Numbered from the stretch's first letter, positions 35,697-44,117 are shown. The stretch: 64,000 nucleotides of DNA from Alkalibacillus haloalkaliphilus (GCF_007991275.1 NZ_BJYA01000001.1:248001-312000), one strand, 5' to 3'. Notes: generated from the letters alone by a model not told the origin. Numbers and translations: made by a program.

Positions 35697-36470
35697 TTAC
35701 ACTCCTTTAAAAGAAGGTGATCGCTTTTCAGTAAAAGCTTTCATCCCTTCCTTTTGGTCCTCTGAGGCAAACGTTAAGTAAAAATTCTTCCGCTCTAACT
35801 TCATGCCGTCAGTTAACGTCATATCTTTAGCTGCTTTAACCGATTCTTTAATTAACCGTAATGAAATAGGTGCTTGGTTCGCTAACTGTTTAGCCAAACG
35901 GAATGACTCTTCAAAAACGAGTTCATCAGCTATCACTCGGTTAATAGCACCAAGTTTTAACGCCTCATGAGCCTCCATTTGTTCACCTAACCATATCCAC
36001 TCTAATGCTTTACGTTCACCGATTGCTTTAGTTAACAACTGAGTACCACCTGCTCCTGGCATAACACCAAGCTGTACTTCAGGAAATCCAAACTTAGACG
36101 ATTCACCTGCAACGATTAAGTCACAATGGAGGGCTAGTTCAAAACCTCCACCTAAAGCAACACCATTAACTGATGCAATAATCGGCTTGTTAATAAGTGT
36201 TATCCGATCCCACACCGCAAACGGATCTGCTAGCTCCATCGTAAGTGGCGTCTCATTCATCATTTCTTCAATATCCGCACCAGCTGCAAATGCTCTGTCA
36301 CTTCCTTTGATCATGATGACACGAACGTCTTCGCTTTCATCATATTGCTCGAGTTTCTCAACGATTTCATCTACCATTTGCCGGTTTAATGCATTAAGCA
36401 CTTCAGGGCGATTCAATTGAATCACCCCGATTTTGTCTTCAACAAACGCTTCAATGTACCGATTAGACAT
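35697..36470 (-). CDS. paaF: 2,3-dehydroadipyl-CoA hydratase
   Basis: About 257 residues of the crotonase fold. FAAGADIEEM near residue 60 and NGVALGGGFELALHCDLIVA near 97 form the oxyanion hole, and FPEVQLGVMPGAGGTQLL near 130 has both acidic residues of true hydratases. In this pathway it hydrates 2,3-dehydroadipyl-CoA. The ATG at 36470 follows GAGGAAG at a good distance and overlaps the end of the EthD gene. Confidence 0.87.
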   Translation of the reverse strand: MSNRYIEAFVEDKIGVIQLNRPEVLNALNRQMVDEIVEKLEQYDESEDVRVIMIKGSDRAFAAGADIEEMMNETPLTMELADPFAVWDRITLINKPIIASVNGVALGGGFELALHCDLIVAGESSKFGFPEVQLGVMPGAGGTQLLTKAIGERKALEWIWLGEQMEAHEALKLGAINRVIADELVFEESFRLAKQLANQAPISLRLIKESVKAAKDMTLTDGMKLERKNFYLTFASEDQKEGMKAFTEKRSPSFKGV

Positions 36471-36774
36471 TAACGGCAACTTCCTCGCCAATGACTAACG
36501 TGACAATATCCCCGGCAAACTTCATAACGTCTTTTCCAGATGCTTTTCCTTCATCTGTTTTCATCGCTTCTTGTAATGCTTCATGGCTCTCATAGTACAT
36601 TTCACATAGTAAGTAATAATCTGTCTCACCCATTGGCGAGCCTACAATTTTAGTTACTTTCATGTCTTTTAACCCTGGAATCTTCTGCGTCAGTGGTGTG
36701 TGCACATTGTAGTAGTGCTCATCAAACTTCTCCTGATCTTCCGGTTTCTTGTAAATCGCAACTAATTTAACCAT
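36463..36774 (-). CDS. EthD-family small protein
   Basis: About 103 residues. MVKLVAIYKKPEDQEKFDEHYYNVHTPL at the N terminus (here in two parts) and the ferredoxin-like alpha/beta pattern are typical of the EthD family, small dimeric proteins found beside oxygenase genes. Their role is unclear; they may protect or help an oxygenase. Its position between paaD and paaF suggests a part in the epoxidase or early lower pathway. The start is the ATG at 36774 with GAGAGGGG upstream; a TTG at 36792 is less likely. Confidence 0.8.
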   Translation of the reverse strand: MVKLVAIYKKPEDQEKFDEHYYNVHTPLTQKIPGLKDMKVTKIVGSPMGETDYYLLCEMYYESHEALQEAMKTDEGKASGKDVMKFAGDIVTLVIGEEVAVNV

Positions 36775-36795
36775 CTTAAAATCCCCTCTCAAAAT

Positions 36796-37296
36796 TTATT
36801 TGATTGCATATTCCACTACTGGCTTCATCGCTTCAAATGGGTTTTTACACGAGCTGCAATATAAAATGCTGCGACAAGCCGTAGGTCCAAACACATTATC
36901 CATTGACGTATAGTCAGAATCACAATATGGACAGTTAACCGTCCACTCCTGGCCTGGCTCGTAATTCTCTGGTGGAGGTGCAATGCCATGCTTTTTCAGC
37001 TGCTTTTTCCCTTCATCTGTAATCGCATCTGTCGACCATTTCAGTTCAAAGGAGAACTCAACTTCACATTCAGATACCCAGTCAAGTTCAAGTACCGCTT
37101 GATGAACATCTGCTTTAATGAAATCTAAAGCAGGACATCCTGCAAAAGTTGGAACCATTACAATTGAGACGCTACTTCCATCAACGATCACCGTGTGAAC
37201 CATCCCTAAATCTGAAACACTAACAGAAGGTAATTCAGGGTCATCAACTGACTTTAAGACCTCTCGAACCTCTTCTTCTTTCGCCTGGCGCGTCAT
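36796..37296 (-). CDS. paaD: Phenylacetyl-CoA epoxidase subunit PaaD
   Basis: 166 residues. The N-terminal part is the MIP18/DUF59 fold (VDDPELPSVSVSDLGMV, then VPTFAGCPALDFI). The C terminus has paired CPYC and CSSC cysteines near residues 120 and 147, a metal-binding ribbon. PaaD is needed for assembly of the iron site of the epoxidase. It follows paaC after 19 bases. Confidence 0.92.
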   Translation of the reverse strand: MTRQAKEEEVREVLKSVDDPELPSVSVSDLGMVHTVIVDGSSVSIVMVPTFAGCPALDFIKADVHQAVLELDWVSECEVEFSFELKWSTDAITDEGKKQLKKHGIAPPPENYEPGQEWTVNCPYCDSDYTSMDNVFGPTACRSILYCSSCKNPFEAMKPVVEYAIK

Positions 37297-37315
37297 TGAA
37301 CGACACCTCCTTTAC

Positions 37316-38131
37316 TTACCAAACGGCTTTCTCATCACTGCGGTATACTTCAGCAAGCGTATTTAACGCTTGGTCTAAATCCGGTGTATGGTCACCTTCT
37401 CTACCACTTCCAAATGCTTTACCGAACGAAATGTCTCGAATATCTTTAACAGTCGATTCTACTTCTTGAATGAACCGTTCTTTTAAGTCGTCCTCACCAC
37501 TTATAATGTCAAAATGCTCAAGTTCAGTAGCATACTCCCCAAGCTCTAATACATCACCGAATTGTTGCCACGCTTCTTCCAGTCGCGATTGCAACTTCGT
37601 CTTCGCCTCATCAGTAGAGTTGTTAAGTTGCTTAAACCATATTTTCCAATGCGATAAATGATAAGGCTGTTCCATTAACACTTTTCCAGCAATGTTGGCT
37701 AACGGTGTATAGGAACTCTTTGTTAACGCTTCTAGTTTTACTTTTTTGAAAGATTCATAGAGAAAATTACGAACAACAGCCAACGCCCAGTCGTAGTACG
37801 GCTCTGTTAAGTATTCACCTTCACCGTTTTTCTTCTCAAAATAAACGGCGTTTCGCCTACTACTAGGGTCACGTTCGTGCGCAAGAGCGTCCGCTTCACC
37901 TTCACTTAAGTCTTCAAGCAGTCGGTAATACATTAACGCGTGACCCATCGTATTTTGTGTAATTGAAGAAAAAGCTACGTCTTCTTCTATATGCGGTGCT
38001 AAGCCGAGCCATTCTGAACCGCGAAAAGAAATGAGAAAGTCATCATCAGCTAATTGATAAAGTAAGTCTGTTAAAGCTTTTAAATAAACATCATCATTCA
38101 TTGCCTCTTGTGCAGATGTCACTTTTGTCAT
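37316..38131 (-). CDS. paaC: Phenylacetyl-CoA epoxidase subunit PaaC
   Basis: About 271 residues, helical ferritin-like fold. GSEWLGLAPHIEEDVAFSSITQNTMGHALMYY near residue 38 (in parts) and HLSHWKIWFKQL near 158 are the family landmarks. PaaC is the structural partner of the catalytic PaaA subunit and has lost most iron ligands. The ATG at 38131 overlaps the paaB stop (ATGA); a GTG at 38152 is less likely. Confidence 0.92.
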   Translation of the reverse strand: MTKVTSAQEAMNDDVYLKALTDLLYQLADDDFLISFRGSEWLGLAPHIEEDVAFSSITQNTMGHALMYYRLLEDLSEGEADALAHERDPSSRRNAVYFEKKNGEGEYLTEPYYDWALAVVRNFLYESFKKVKLEALTKSSYTPLANIAGKVLMEQPYHLSHWKIWFKQLNNSTDEAKTKLQSRLEEAWQQFGDVLELGEYATELEHFDIISGEDDLKERFIQEVESTVKDIRDISFGKAFGSGREGDHTPDLDQALNTLAEVYRSDEKAVW

Positions 38132-38487
38132 TTCTTTTTCACCTCTTTCCACGACATGATCTCTTTCTCATCTAACATGCCTTGCTCTTTTTCCTTCCAC
38201 TTCTTACGCAAATAGCCGTAACCTTTCGTTCTGCGGTAGTCTTTATTGTCTAAACGCTTCGTTAAATTCAAGCGCTCCTCACTCGTCATTGAGCGAATAT
38301 TACTTCGCTTAACTACCCAAACGTCTAGCACGTCTTCACGGCGCATAAAATTTTCAACAGCCATGCTGAGTGCCATCTCTTCATTAGGAGCAAGCAGACT
38401 GAATTGATGTTGAATGGGTGATTTAACACTTTTCTTACTAAAAACTTCATACTCTTGGTAAAAGTTTGTTTCATTCGACTCCGACAT
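38128..38487 (-). CDS. paaB: Phenylacetyl-CoA epoxidase subunit PaaB
   Basis: 119 residues. YEVFSKKSVKSPIQHQFSLLAPNEEMAL near the N terminus (in parts) and VWVVKRSNI near residue 55 identify PaaB, a small subunit that bridges PaaA-PaaC units. The C-terminal third is longer and more basic (YRRTKGYGYLRKKWKEKEQ) than I expect from the E. coli protein. It overlaps paaC by four bases. Confidence 0.9.
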   Translation of the reverse strand: MSESNETNFYQEYEVFSKKSVKSPIQHQFSLLAPNEEMALSMAVENFMRREDVLDVWVVKRSNIRSMTSEERLNLTKRLDNKDYRRTKGYGYLRKKWKEKEQGMLDEKEIMSWKEVKKK

Positions 38488-38505
38488 AAAACCTCTCCTT
38501 CCCCG

Positions 38506-39495
38506 TTATTGGCCAATCGCTTCAGGTGAAAGTGCTTCTCTTACCCAACGGTTGTTTTCGTAAGCAACTTCACGTAAGCGCAAGCGCTCTTTAGATCGTG
38601 GTCCTTTATTTTTAATAATTTGTTTAAACTCATTCCAATCAGGTTGCTCGTAAACCCATTTTTCTTGTTCTTCGTCATAGTGGACGGTTTCATCTGGTAC
38701 TGTAAGTCCTAGTGAGAATACACGCGGTAAGTATTTATCAAGGAATGCTTGTCGTAGTTCTTCGTTGGAGCTTTTACGAATGCGGTATTTAATCATCGTG
38801 TCTTGTTTGGAGGTTCCAGTCGTGTCAGCTGAGCTCGGTCCAAAAAACATTAACAATGCTGGCCACCAGCGGTTCAGTGACTCTTGCAATATTTCTCTTT
38901 GGTACTCAGTTCCTTCAGCTAATGCCATGATGATTGCTTCACCATGCTGTGCGTGGAAAACTTCTTCTTGGCAAATGCGTTGAAGTGCGCGTTGGTAGGG
39001 GCCATAAGAAGCATCTAACATGTTCGTTTGTGAAATGATGGCTGCACCGTCAACTAACCAGCCAACCATGCCAGCATCAGCCCACGTTTTCGTCGGCATA
39101 TGGAAAACGTTGTGAAACTTAAGGTCGCCACTTAACAAGTCTTCCATTATGTTTTCACGGTTTTTGCCGTATGGTTTCAATAAATCTTCAGCCACTCGCA
39201 ACAACAATTGACCGTGCCCCATTTCATCTTGCACCTTCGCCATAATACCGAGCTTACGCTTCATCGTCGGTGCTTTTGGCGTCCATTCTTTCTCAGGTAA
39301 GGCCCCCATAATTTCACTAATACCGTGCATGGAAATTAATTTTACTAAACCTTGCCTGTAATCCTCTGGCATCCAATCGTCCGGTTCAATTTTCTCCCCC
39401 GCTTCAATCCGTGCCATAAACTGCTCGTATTTTTCTTGGTCATGTTCTGGTACATTAGGCTGATCAGAACCGCCGTATTCCAAGTAATTATACAT
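38506..39495 (-). CDS. paaA: Phenylacetyl-CoA epoxidase catalytic subunit PaaA
   Basis: 329 residues. Two iron-binding motifs of a bacterial multicomponent monooxygenase are seen: DEMGHGQLL near residue 92 and EEVFHAQHGEAI near 190. It inserts one oxygen atom into the aromatic ring of phenylacetyl-CoA, giving the 1,2-epoxide. It is the first gene of a long operon running paaA-B-C-D-EthD-F-G-ALDH-H-J-NMO. No reductase (paaE) lies within the operon. Two inverted repeats lie just ahead of the gene. Confidence 0.94.
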   Translation of the reverse strand: MYNYLEYGGSDQPNVPEHDQEKYEQFMARIEAGEKIEPDDWMPEDYRQGLVKLISMHGISEIMGALPEKEWTPKAPTMKRKLGIMAKVQDEMGHGQLLLRVAEDLLKPYGKNRENIMEDLLSGDLKFHNVFHMPTKTWADAGMVGWLVDGAAIISQTNMLDASYGPYQRALQRICQEEVFHAQHGEAIIMALAEGTEYQREILQESLNRWWPALLMFFGPSSADTTGTSKQDTMIKYRIRKSSNEELRQAFLDKYLPRVFSLGLTVPDETVHYDEEQEKWVYEQPDWNEFKQIIKNKGPRSKERLRLREVAYENNRWVREALSPEAIGQ

Positions 39496-39515
39496 ACAGC
39501 CACCTCTCCTCCATC

Positions 39516-39557
39516 ACGTTTATTTAACGTAATAATATCAAAACGTTATACAAACTT
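39516..39557. promoter_or_regulatory. Two ACGTT-N5-AACGT-type motifs in the paaA promoter region
   Basis: ACGTT-TATTT-AACGT (39516-39530) is a perfect inverted repeat; ACGTT-ATACA-AACTT (39543-39557) is a second copy with one arm mismatch. Their centres are 27 bases apart. They lie 20-62 bases before paaA, in the divergent paaA-paaX gap. A further palindromic AGGTTATATAACTT lies at 39592. The rest of the gap is AT-rich. Confidence 0.55.
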
Positions 39558-39751
39558 CAATATAAATATTTTAATTTTCAAAAAATAATATAGGTTATAT
39601 AACTTATTATATGATGACATTTATGGTTAATATTCGTTGTTTTATCAATGGATAGCTTGTACATTTTGTTAAAAAAGAAGTGAATTTTGCACCACCATGT
39701 AGTAAACTAGTAAATAAATATCGAACTAGACGAAGAAGGAAATGGTAGAGT

Positions 39752-40573
39752 ATGGATAAACAGTTTAAAACACGGTCTATGATCTTTACGTTATATGGTG
39801 ATTACATAAGGCATTATGGAAATGTTATTTGGATCGGTAGTTTAATTCAGTTGTTAGAAGAGTTCGGGCATAATGAACAATCAGTTAGAGCTGCTGTTTC
39901 TAGAATGAGTAAACAAGGTTGGCTTCAATCTGAAAAAAGAGGGAACAAAAGCTATTATTCTCTTACCGAACAAGGAAAAGCCCGCATGGAAGAAGCTTCT
40001 AAACGAATTTATAGGTCAGAGTCACCTAAGTGGGATGGGCAATGGCGCATGCTTGTCTATTCGATTCCTGAAAGCCAACGTCATTTACGAGATGAATTAC
40101 GTAAAGAGTTAGTATGGAGTGGTTTTGGTTCCTTAACGAATAGTTGCTGGATCACGCCAAATCCACTTGAAGAACAAGTGCATCGTTTAGTTGAGAAGTA
40201 TGATATTAGTCAGTATGTAACGTTTTTTAATGCGACTTATGAAGGGATGAGTTCCCCGAAAGAATTAGTCGATCAGTGTTGGGATTTAGATGATGTGAAT
40301 GCTAAATACTCACAGTTCATAAAAGAGTACAGTGAAATGTATTACATCGATAAGAATTTAGTAGAAAAAGGGGATATTAGTGATGGCCAGTGCTTCGTCA
40401 AATGCGCCTCACTTGTCCATGAATACCGTAAGTTTTTGTTCGTTGATCCAAACTTGCCTGAAGAGTTAGTACCTAATCAATGGTTAGGTGACTCTGCAGC
40501 AGCGTTATTCTCGGATTATCATGAGCTGTTACAAACACCAGCTACACGTTTTTTTGAGTCTGTGTTTGAATAG
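39752..40573 (+). CDS. paaX: PaaX-family transcriptional regulator
   Basis: 273 residues. An N-terminal winged helix (SMIFTLYGDYIRHYGNVIWIGSLI, then QSVRAAVSRMSKQGWL) is followed by the PaaX domains, with WDGQWRMLVYSIPESQRHLRDELRKEL near residue 92 and GFGSLTNSCWITPNP near 125. PaaX is known to repress phenylacetate genes until phenylacetyl-CoA binds. It is transcribed away from paaA. GAAGGAAATGG lies ahead of the ATG. Confidence 0.93.
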   Translation: MDKQFKTRSMIFTLYGDYIRHYGNVIWIGSLIQLLEEFGHNEQSVRAAVSRMSKQGWLQSEKRGNKSYYSLTEQGKARMEEASKRIYRSESPKWDGQWRMLVYSIPESQRHLRDELRKELVWSGFGSLTNSCWITPNPLEEQVHRLVEKYDISQYVTFFNATYEGMSSPKELVDQCWDLDDVNAKYSQFIKEYSEMYYIDKNLVEKGDISDGQCFVKCASLVHEYRKFLFVDPNLPEELVPNQWLGDSAAALFSDYHELLQTPATRFFESVFE

Positions 40574-40582
40574 GGAAACCGG

Positions 40583-40613
40583 TCGCCGGATGATTTCCGG
40601 TGATTTAATTTAT
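40583..40613 (+). terminator. Terminator of paaX
   Basis: A 7-bp stem (TCGCCGG with CCGGTGA, one wobble) and a seven-base loop followed by TTTAATTTATG. The TCGCCGGATGATTT arm resembles the TTCGCCGGATTATT units of the repeat cluster near 5.2 kb, which may be chance. Confidence 0.6.
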
Positions 40614-40637
40614 GCTTTAAGGTAAGGACGGTTAATT

Positions 40638-41207
40638 ATGAGGATGTACTTTGAGGGCCCGGTTATAATAGTGGCCTTAATCATTTATATTGCTTTGCTT
40701 TTATATTTAAAATTTAAGCATAATAAAGGGATGATGTATTTATTCTTTTTTTCAATATTCTACTTATACATCACTCAAGTGATTAGGTATACGCAATTCC
40801 CAATCACGTATATTCCAGAAATGTACGACCCATTAAGTGTGTTAAGACATAATATCAACTTAGTCCCGTTTCAAAACTTAGAAATTAACTTAAAGTTTAT
40901 GTTCTTAAATGTATTATTGACTATCCCCTTTGGCTTTCTTCTTCCTCTAATTGCTCAAGTTACGATGAAGAAGATTTTGTTATGGGCGTTACTTTTACCG
41001 TTTATCATAGAAGTAACACAACTTATAGTCGGTTTATCTACAGGGTATAGCCACCGTATCTTTGATATTAACGATTTCATTATGAATGGCCTTGGCGTTC
41101 TAATTGGTTTTCTTATACTAAAGGCTTCGATCAAAGTAATATTTATAACCTTTGACCAAAGCCATATTAACCAAAATAAACTACTTAACTATATTGCTAA
41201 AAGGTAA
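40638..41207 (+). CDS. VanZ-like membrane protein
   Basis: 189 residues with five predicted membrane segments. LRHNINLVPFQNLE near residue 73 and the block NVLLTIPFGFLLPLI, EVTQLIVGLSTGYSHRIFDINDFIMNGLGVLIGF near 95-175 (given in parts) are the VanZ motif set. VanZ-like proteins may alter teichoic acid or peptidoglycan or confer low-level glycopeptide tolerance; most are uncharacterised. It may be transcribed alone, as a terminator precedes it, and is convergent with paaY. Confidence 0.85.
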   Translation: MRMYFEGPVIIVALIIYIALLLYLKFKHNKGMMYLFFFSIFYLYITQVIRYTQFPITYIPEMYDPLSVLRHNINLVPFQNLEINLKFMFLNVLLTIPFGFLLPLIAQVTMKKILLWALLLPFIIEVTQLIVGLSTGYSHRIFDINDFIMNGLGVLIGFLILKASIKVIFITFDQSHINQNKLLNYIAKR

Positions 41208-41210
41208 AAG

Positions 41211-41741
41211 CTACCTCGAAACACGTTCAAATATAGTCGAATCGTTAAACTCTTGACCTTTATTAGCATAAACATCAATCGTTTCTTCAATCATCTTCAT
41301 GTCCTCATCTGTCAATTCACGTACGACCTGACCTGGTGATCCTAAGACGAGTGAACGTGGCGGAATCACTTTACCAGATGGTACTAGACTATTAGCGCCG
41401 ATAATCGAATACTCTCCAATTTCAGCACCGTCTAAAACAGTCGCCCCCATACCTACAAGGACGCCTCTTCTTAATGTGCAACCGTGAACAATTGCATTGT
41501 GACCAACTGACACTTCATCTTCTAAAGTAAGCGGAAACTGTTCATACAGGTGACACATGGAGTTTTCCTGTATATTGCAACGCTTACCAATTCGAATAGG
41601 TCCTTCATCACCTCGTACTGTGACATTGAACCAGATGCTAGATTCCTTTCCAATCTCAACATCACCAATAACTCTAGCGTTATCTGCAATAAAAGCTGTC
41701 TCATCTATTCGTGGAGTATGATTCTTGTAGCGGTAGATCAT
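41211..41741 (-). CDS. paaY: PaaY-like gamma-carbonic-anhydrase-fold hexapeptide protein
   Basis: About 176 residues forming a left-handed beta helix, with the recurring hexapeptide pattern from NARVIGDVEIGKESSIWFNV near residue 22 and the metal-site histidines in HLYEQFP and HNAIVHGC. PaaY-type enzymes are thioesterases that recycle CoA from dead-end ring-hydroxylation products in phenylacetate breakdown; other members have anhydrase-like or unknown roles. AGGAGGG lies ahead of the ATG at 41741; an ATG six bases earlier would abut it. It diverges from the reductase gene. Confidence 0.82.
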   Translation of the reverse strand: MIYRYKNHTPRIDETAFIADNARVIGDVEIGKESSIWFNVTVRGDEGPIRIGKRCNIQENSMCHLYEQFPLTLEDEVSVGHNAIVHGCTLRRGVLVGMGATVLDGAEIGEYSIIGANSLVPSGKVIPPRSLVLGSPGQVVRELTDEDMKMIEETIDVYANKGQEFNDSTIFERVSR

Positions 41742-41865
41742 AACCATCCCTCCTATTATTCTGTAAGTTTAATATAACACATTTTTATCATAGCGTAATA
41801 ATCTCATAATATATTGACAGTGTAGAGGAACTTTTGTATTCTTTTATATAACGAAATTACTTAAA

Positions 41866-41880
41866 GCGTATTTAAAACGT
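41866..41880. promoter_or_regulatory. ACGTT-N5-AACGT-like motif upstream of the ferredoxin reductase
   Basis: GCGTA-TTTAA-AACGT: same length as the perfect paaA copy, with two mismatches in the left arm. It lies 20 bases before the reductase ATG, in the gap between divergent paaY and the reductase gene. Confidence 0.4.
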
Positions 41881-41899
41881 TATAAAAAGGAGGGTGGTC

Positions 41900-42895
41900 A
41901 TGTTTAATGACCGCATATATGATATTACCGTTATTGGGGCAGGACCAGTCGGATTATTTACCGCTTTCTACGCAGGGATGAGGGAAGCTTCTGTCAATGT
42001 GATCGACAGCATGCCACAAGTAGGAGGCCAGCTAGCTGCACTATACCCCGACAAATACATTTACGATGTTGCAGGCTTTCCGAAAGTTAAAGCACAAGAG
42101 TTAGTTGACCACTTACACGAACAAGCTAAGACGTTTTCACCTTCCATTCACTTAGAACAATCTGTAACAGACATTAGTCGCCACGACGAGTACTTCGAGA
42201 TCTTTACTACCCAAGGGACACATTATTCCAAAACGATTATTATTACAGCAGGTGCAGGAGCATTCCAACCACGAAAACTTAAAGCAGAACAAGCGGAACA
42301 ATATGAAGGCAGTAACCTTCACTATTTCGTACAGAAATTAGATCAGTTTAAAAACCGTCGCATCCTTTTATGTGGGGGTGGTGACTCAGCAATTGACTGG
42401 TCATTAGCATTAGAACCTATTGCTGAACAAGTTACGTTAGTTCACCGTCGTGATAAATTCCGCGCTCACGAGCATAGTGTCACACAGTTAAAAAACTCGA
42501 ACGTTAACATTATGACACCTTTTGAAGTTGACCGTTTAATTGGTGACGGTAATCGGATCGAGCAAGTCGCTATAAAAGAAGTAAAAGGTGAACAACTCGA
42601 GTTGATTGATGTAGACGATGTCATTGTTAACTATGGTTTTGTCACTTCATTAGGTCCTTTAAAATCGTGGGGGCTTGAGTTGCAAAAGAATAGCATTTTC
42701 GTTAATTCAAAAATGGAAACGAACATTCCAGGCATTTTTGCCGCTGGCGATATTTGTACGTATGAAGGAAAACCGAAGTTGATTGCAACTGGATTCGGCG
42801 AAGCGCCAATCGCTGTTAATCATGCTAAGTCGATGATTGATCCAAAAGCAAAACTAAGCATTCATAGTACCCATCTTTTTGAGAAATCGAAGTAA
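41900..42895 (+). CDS. Ferredoxin/flavodoxin-NADP reductase, type 2 (YumC-like)
   Basis: About 331 residues of the thioredoxin-reductase-like fold without the redox disulfide. FAD binding: [18 protein letters not shown] near residue 9; NADPH binding: [15 protein letters not shown] near 157; C-terminal [18 protein letters not shown]. It reduces ferredoxin or flavodoxin with NADPH. The epoxidase operon lacks its own reductase, and this gene lies next to paaY with a related motif in its promoter, so it may feed electrons to PaaABCD. The start at 41900 has AAGGAGG six bases ahead; the frame extends to a GTG at 41894. Confidence 0.9.
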   Translation: MFNDRIYDITVIGAGPVGLFTAFYAGMREASVNVIDSMPQVGGQLAALYPDKYIYDVAGFPKVKAQELVDHLHEQAKTFSPSIHLEQSVTDISRHDEYFEIFTTQGTHYSKTIIITAGAGAFQPRKLKAEQAEQYEGSNLHYFVQKLDQFKNRRILLCGGGDSAIDWSLALEPIAEQVTLVHRRDKFRAHEHSVTQLKNSNVNIMTPFEVDRLIGDGNRIEQVAIKEVKGEQLELIDVDDVIVNYGFVTSLGPLKSWGLELQKNSIFVNSKMETNIPGIFAAGDICTYEGKPKLIATGFGEAPIAVNHAKSMIDPKAKLSIHSTHLFEKSK

Positions 42896-42897
42896 TG

Positions 42898-42932
42898 CTA
42901 AAGCCCAGCTATAAAACTAGCTGGGCTTTAAA
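42898..42932. terminator. Bidirectional terminator after the ferredoxin reductase
   Basis: A perfect 11-bp stem (AAAGCCCAGCT with AGCTGGGCTTT) and eight-base loop serve the reductase gene and the convergent lipoprotein gene. Confidence 0.9.
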
Positions 42933-42944
42933 TAAGTGTAACTA

Positions 42945-43448
42945 TTACTCTAATTCTTCTAAATCATATTCTTCTACAAAATCAGCCAGTCGGTCCTCTG
43001 CTTCCTCTAGAAGTTGTGCTGACTCAATATACATTGCTTCTACATCAGACAATAGCATATTAAACTCATCTTCAGTTATTTCGTCATTTATAAATTGACC
43101 ATATACATCAAGTTCCTCATATACTGCCTCATACCACTTTTCTACGAACGCACTTCTCATATCGTGGTATTCTACGACTATGTCTGATTCAGGTGATTGA
43201 GCATTAACGTATTCCAGAATTTCATCAGCAATTGGTAACATTTCATCAAGTTGCAATTCATACGCTTCTTCTAACGACATGTTTGTCATCTGACTGTCGA
43301 TCTCATCCATTTCTTCGCCTTTTTCTTCAGTAAAGTCTATTATGTCGTTATGATAATCAACTAACTCCTGTGCTTCCGGAGGCATTGTACACGCTACTAA
43401 TAATGCCACCATAATTAATCCTGTTAACAGTACTTTAATTGTTTTCAT
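42945..43448 (-). CDS. Small acidic lipoprotein of unknown function
   Basis: About 167 residues. The signal MKTIKVLLTGLIMVALLVAC ends in a lipobox, so the mature protein would be anchored outside by Cys near residue 20. The rest is strongly acidic and all-helical, with a coiled-coil look (LVDYHNDIIDFTEEKGEEMD onward). I do not recognise the family. The ATG at 43448 is chosen over a GTG at 43460 because of AGGTGG upstream. A broken piece of the same gene is found at 44278-44326, showing it was once duplicated. Confidence 0.78.
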   Translation of the reverse strand: MKTIKVLLTGLIMVALLVACTMPPEAQELVDYHNDIIDFTEEKGEEMDEIDSQMTNMSLEEAYELQLDEMLPIADEILEYVNAQSPESDIVVEYHDMRSAFVEKWYEAVYEELDVYGQFINDEITEDEFNMLLSDVEAMYIESAQLLEEAEDRLADFVEEYDLEELE

Positions 43449-43523
43449 TCCAATTACCACCTCTTATTTTTTTGTAGTCTAACAATTTACTAATTTATAC
43501 ACGTAATTCATCGCTTGTCTAAC

Positions 43524-44117
43524 CTAGATAATTACTTCTCCGCCATAACTTCTTCCATCCTCTTCGGTTTGATCAACATGATTGGTGCTAAGAACCAACA
43601 CAACAAAGAAAACAAGAAAGAGAATAAATAGAGTCGCTTGGAATAGGTCAGTATTTTGAGAGTATAAACTGTCCACAAATAAACTTGTTCCAAATACAAA
43701 CAGTATAGTGGTTAATACTGTATAAACTCTTCCTAACCTTGTTTTGTTAGGTTTTCCTACGCTAAATGCAATCTCTTCAGAAAAAAAGTAAGGAACCATT
43801 ACCATAGTTATGGTTAGCAATAGGCCAACCCAGAATGAGATAGATCCATAAATAGTCTTGAGGAAAGGTGTGGCAAAAAATACCGCTAGACTGTTTATCA
43901 TTACAAAGCTAAATAATGAAAAATACCTTTTATGTTCATTTTTGAACTTTTTCCATAAAACGACGAAAATCGCACCACATAGTGTCGCAATGATTAGATT
44001 AATAACAAAAACTGTCCAACTACCGGAAAACAGAGCTCCAGTAGAGGCACATATGTAGATTACTAATGTTGTTTGAATAATTCTACTATCTACTAAACTT
44101 AATTTGTGTTCAGCCAT
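43524..44117 (-). CDS. Multi-pass membrane protein, copy 1 of a duplicated pair
   Basis: About 197 residues with six predicted membrane segments; starts MAEHKLSLVDSRIIQ. It is closely similar over its whole length to the protein encoded at 44387-44968, sharing for instance YGSISFWVG, FSEEIA and KTRLGRVY. No known family recognised. The DNA around it repeats that around copy 2. The start at 44117 follows GGAAGTGATG; an ATG-like frame to 44132 also exists. It might act with the neighbouring lipoprotein. Confidence 0.72.
   Translation of the reverse strand: MAEHKLSLVDSRIIQTTLVIYICASTGALFSGSWTVFVINLIIATLCGAIFVVLWKKFKNEHKRYFSLFSFVMINSLAVFFATPFLKTIYGSISFWVGLLLTITMVMVPYFFSEEIAFSVGKPNKTRLGRVYTVLTTILFVFGTSLFVDSLYSQNTDLFQATLFILFLVFFVVLVLSTNHVDQTEEDGRSYGGEVII

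Noticed and set aside
40638-41207. Vancomycin resistance determinant
   Set aside because: Only a VanZ-like membrane protein is present, with no vanHAX or regulators; such proteins are common in Bacillaceae.
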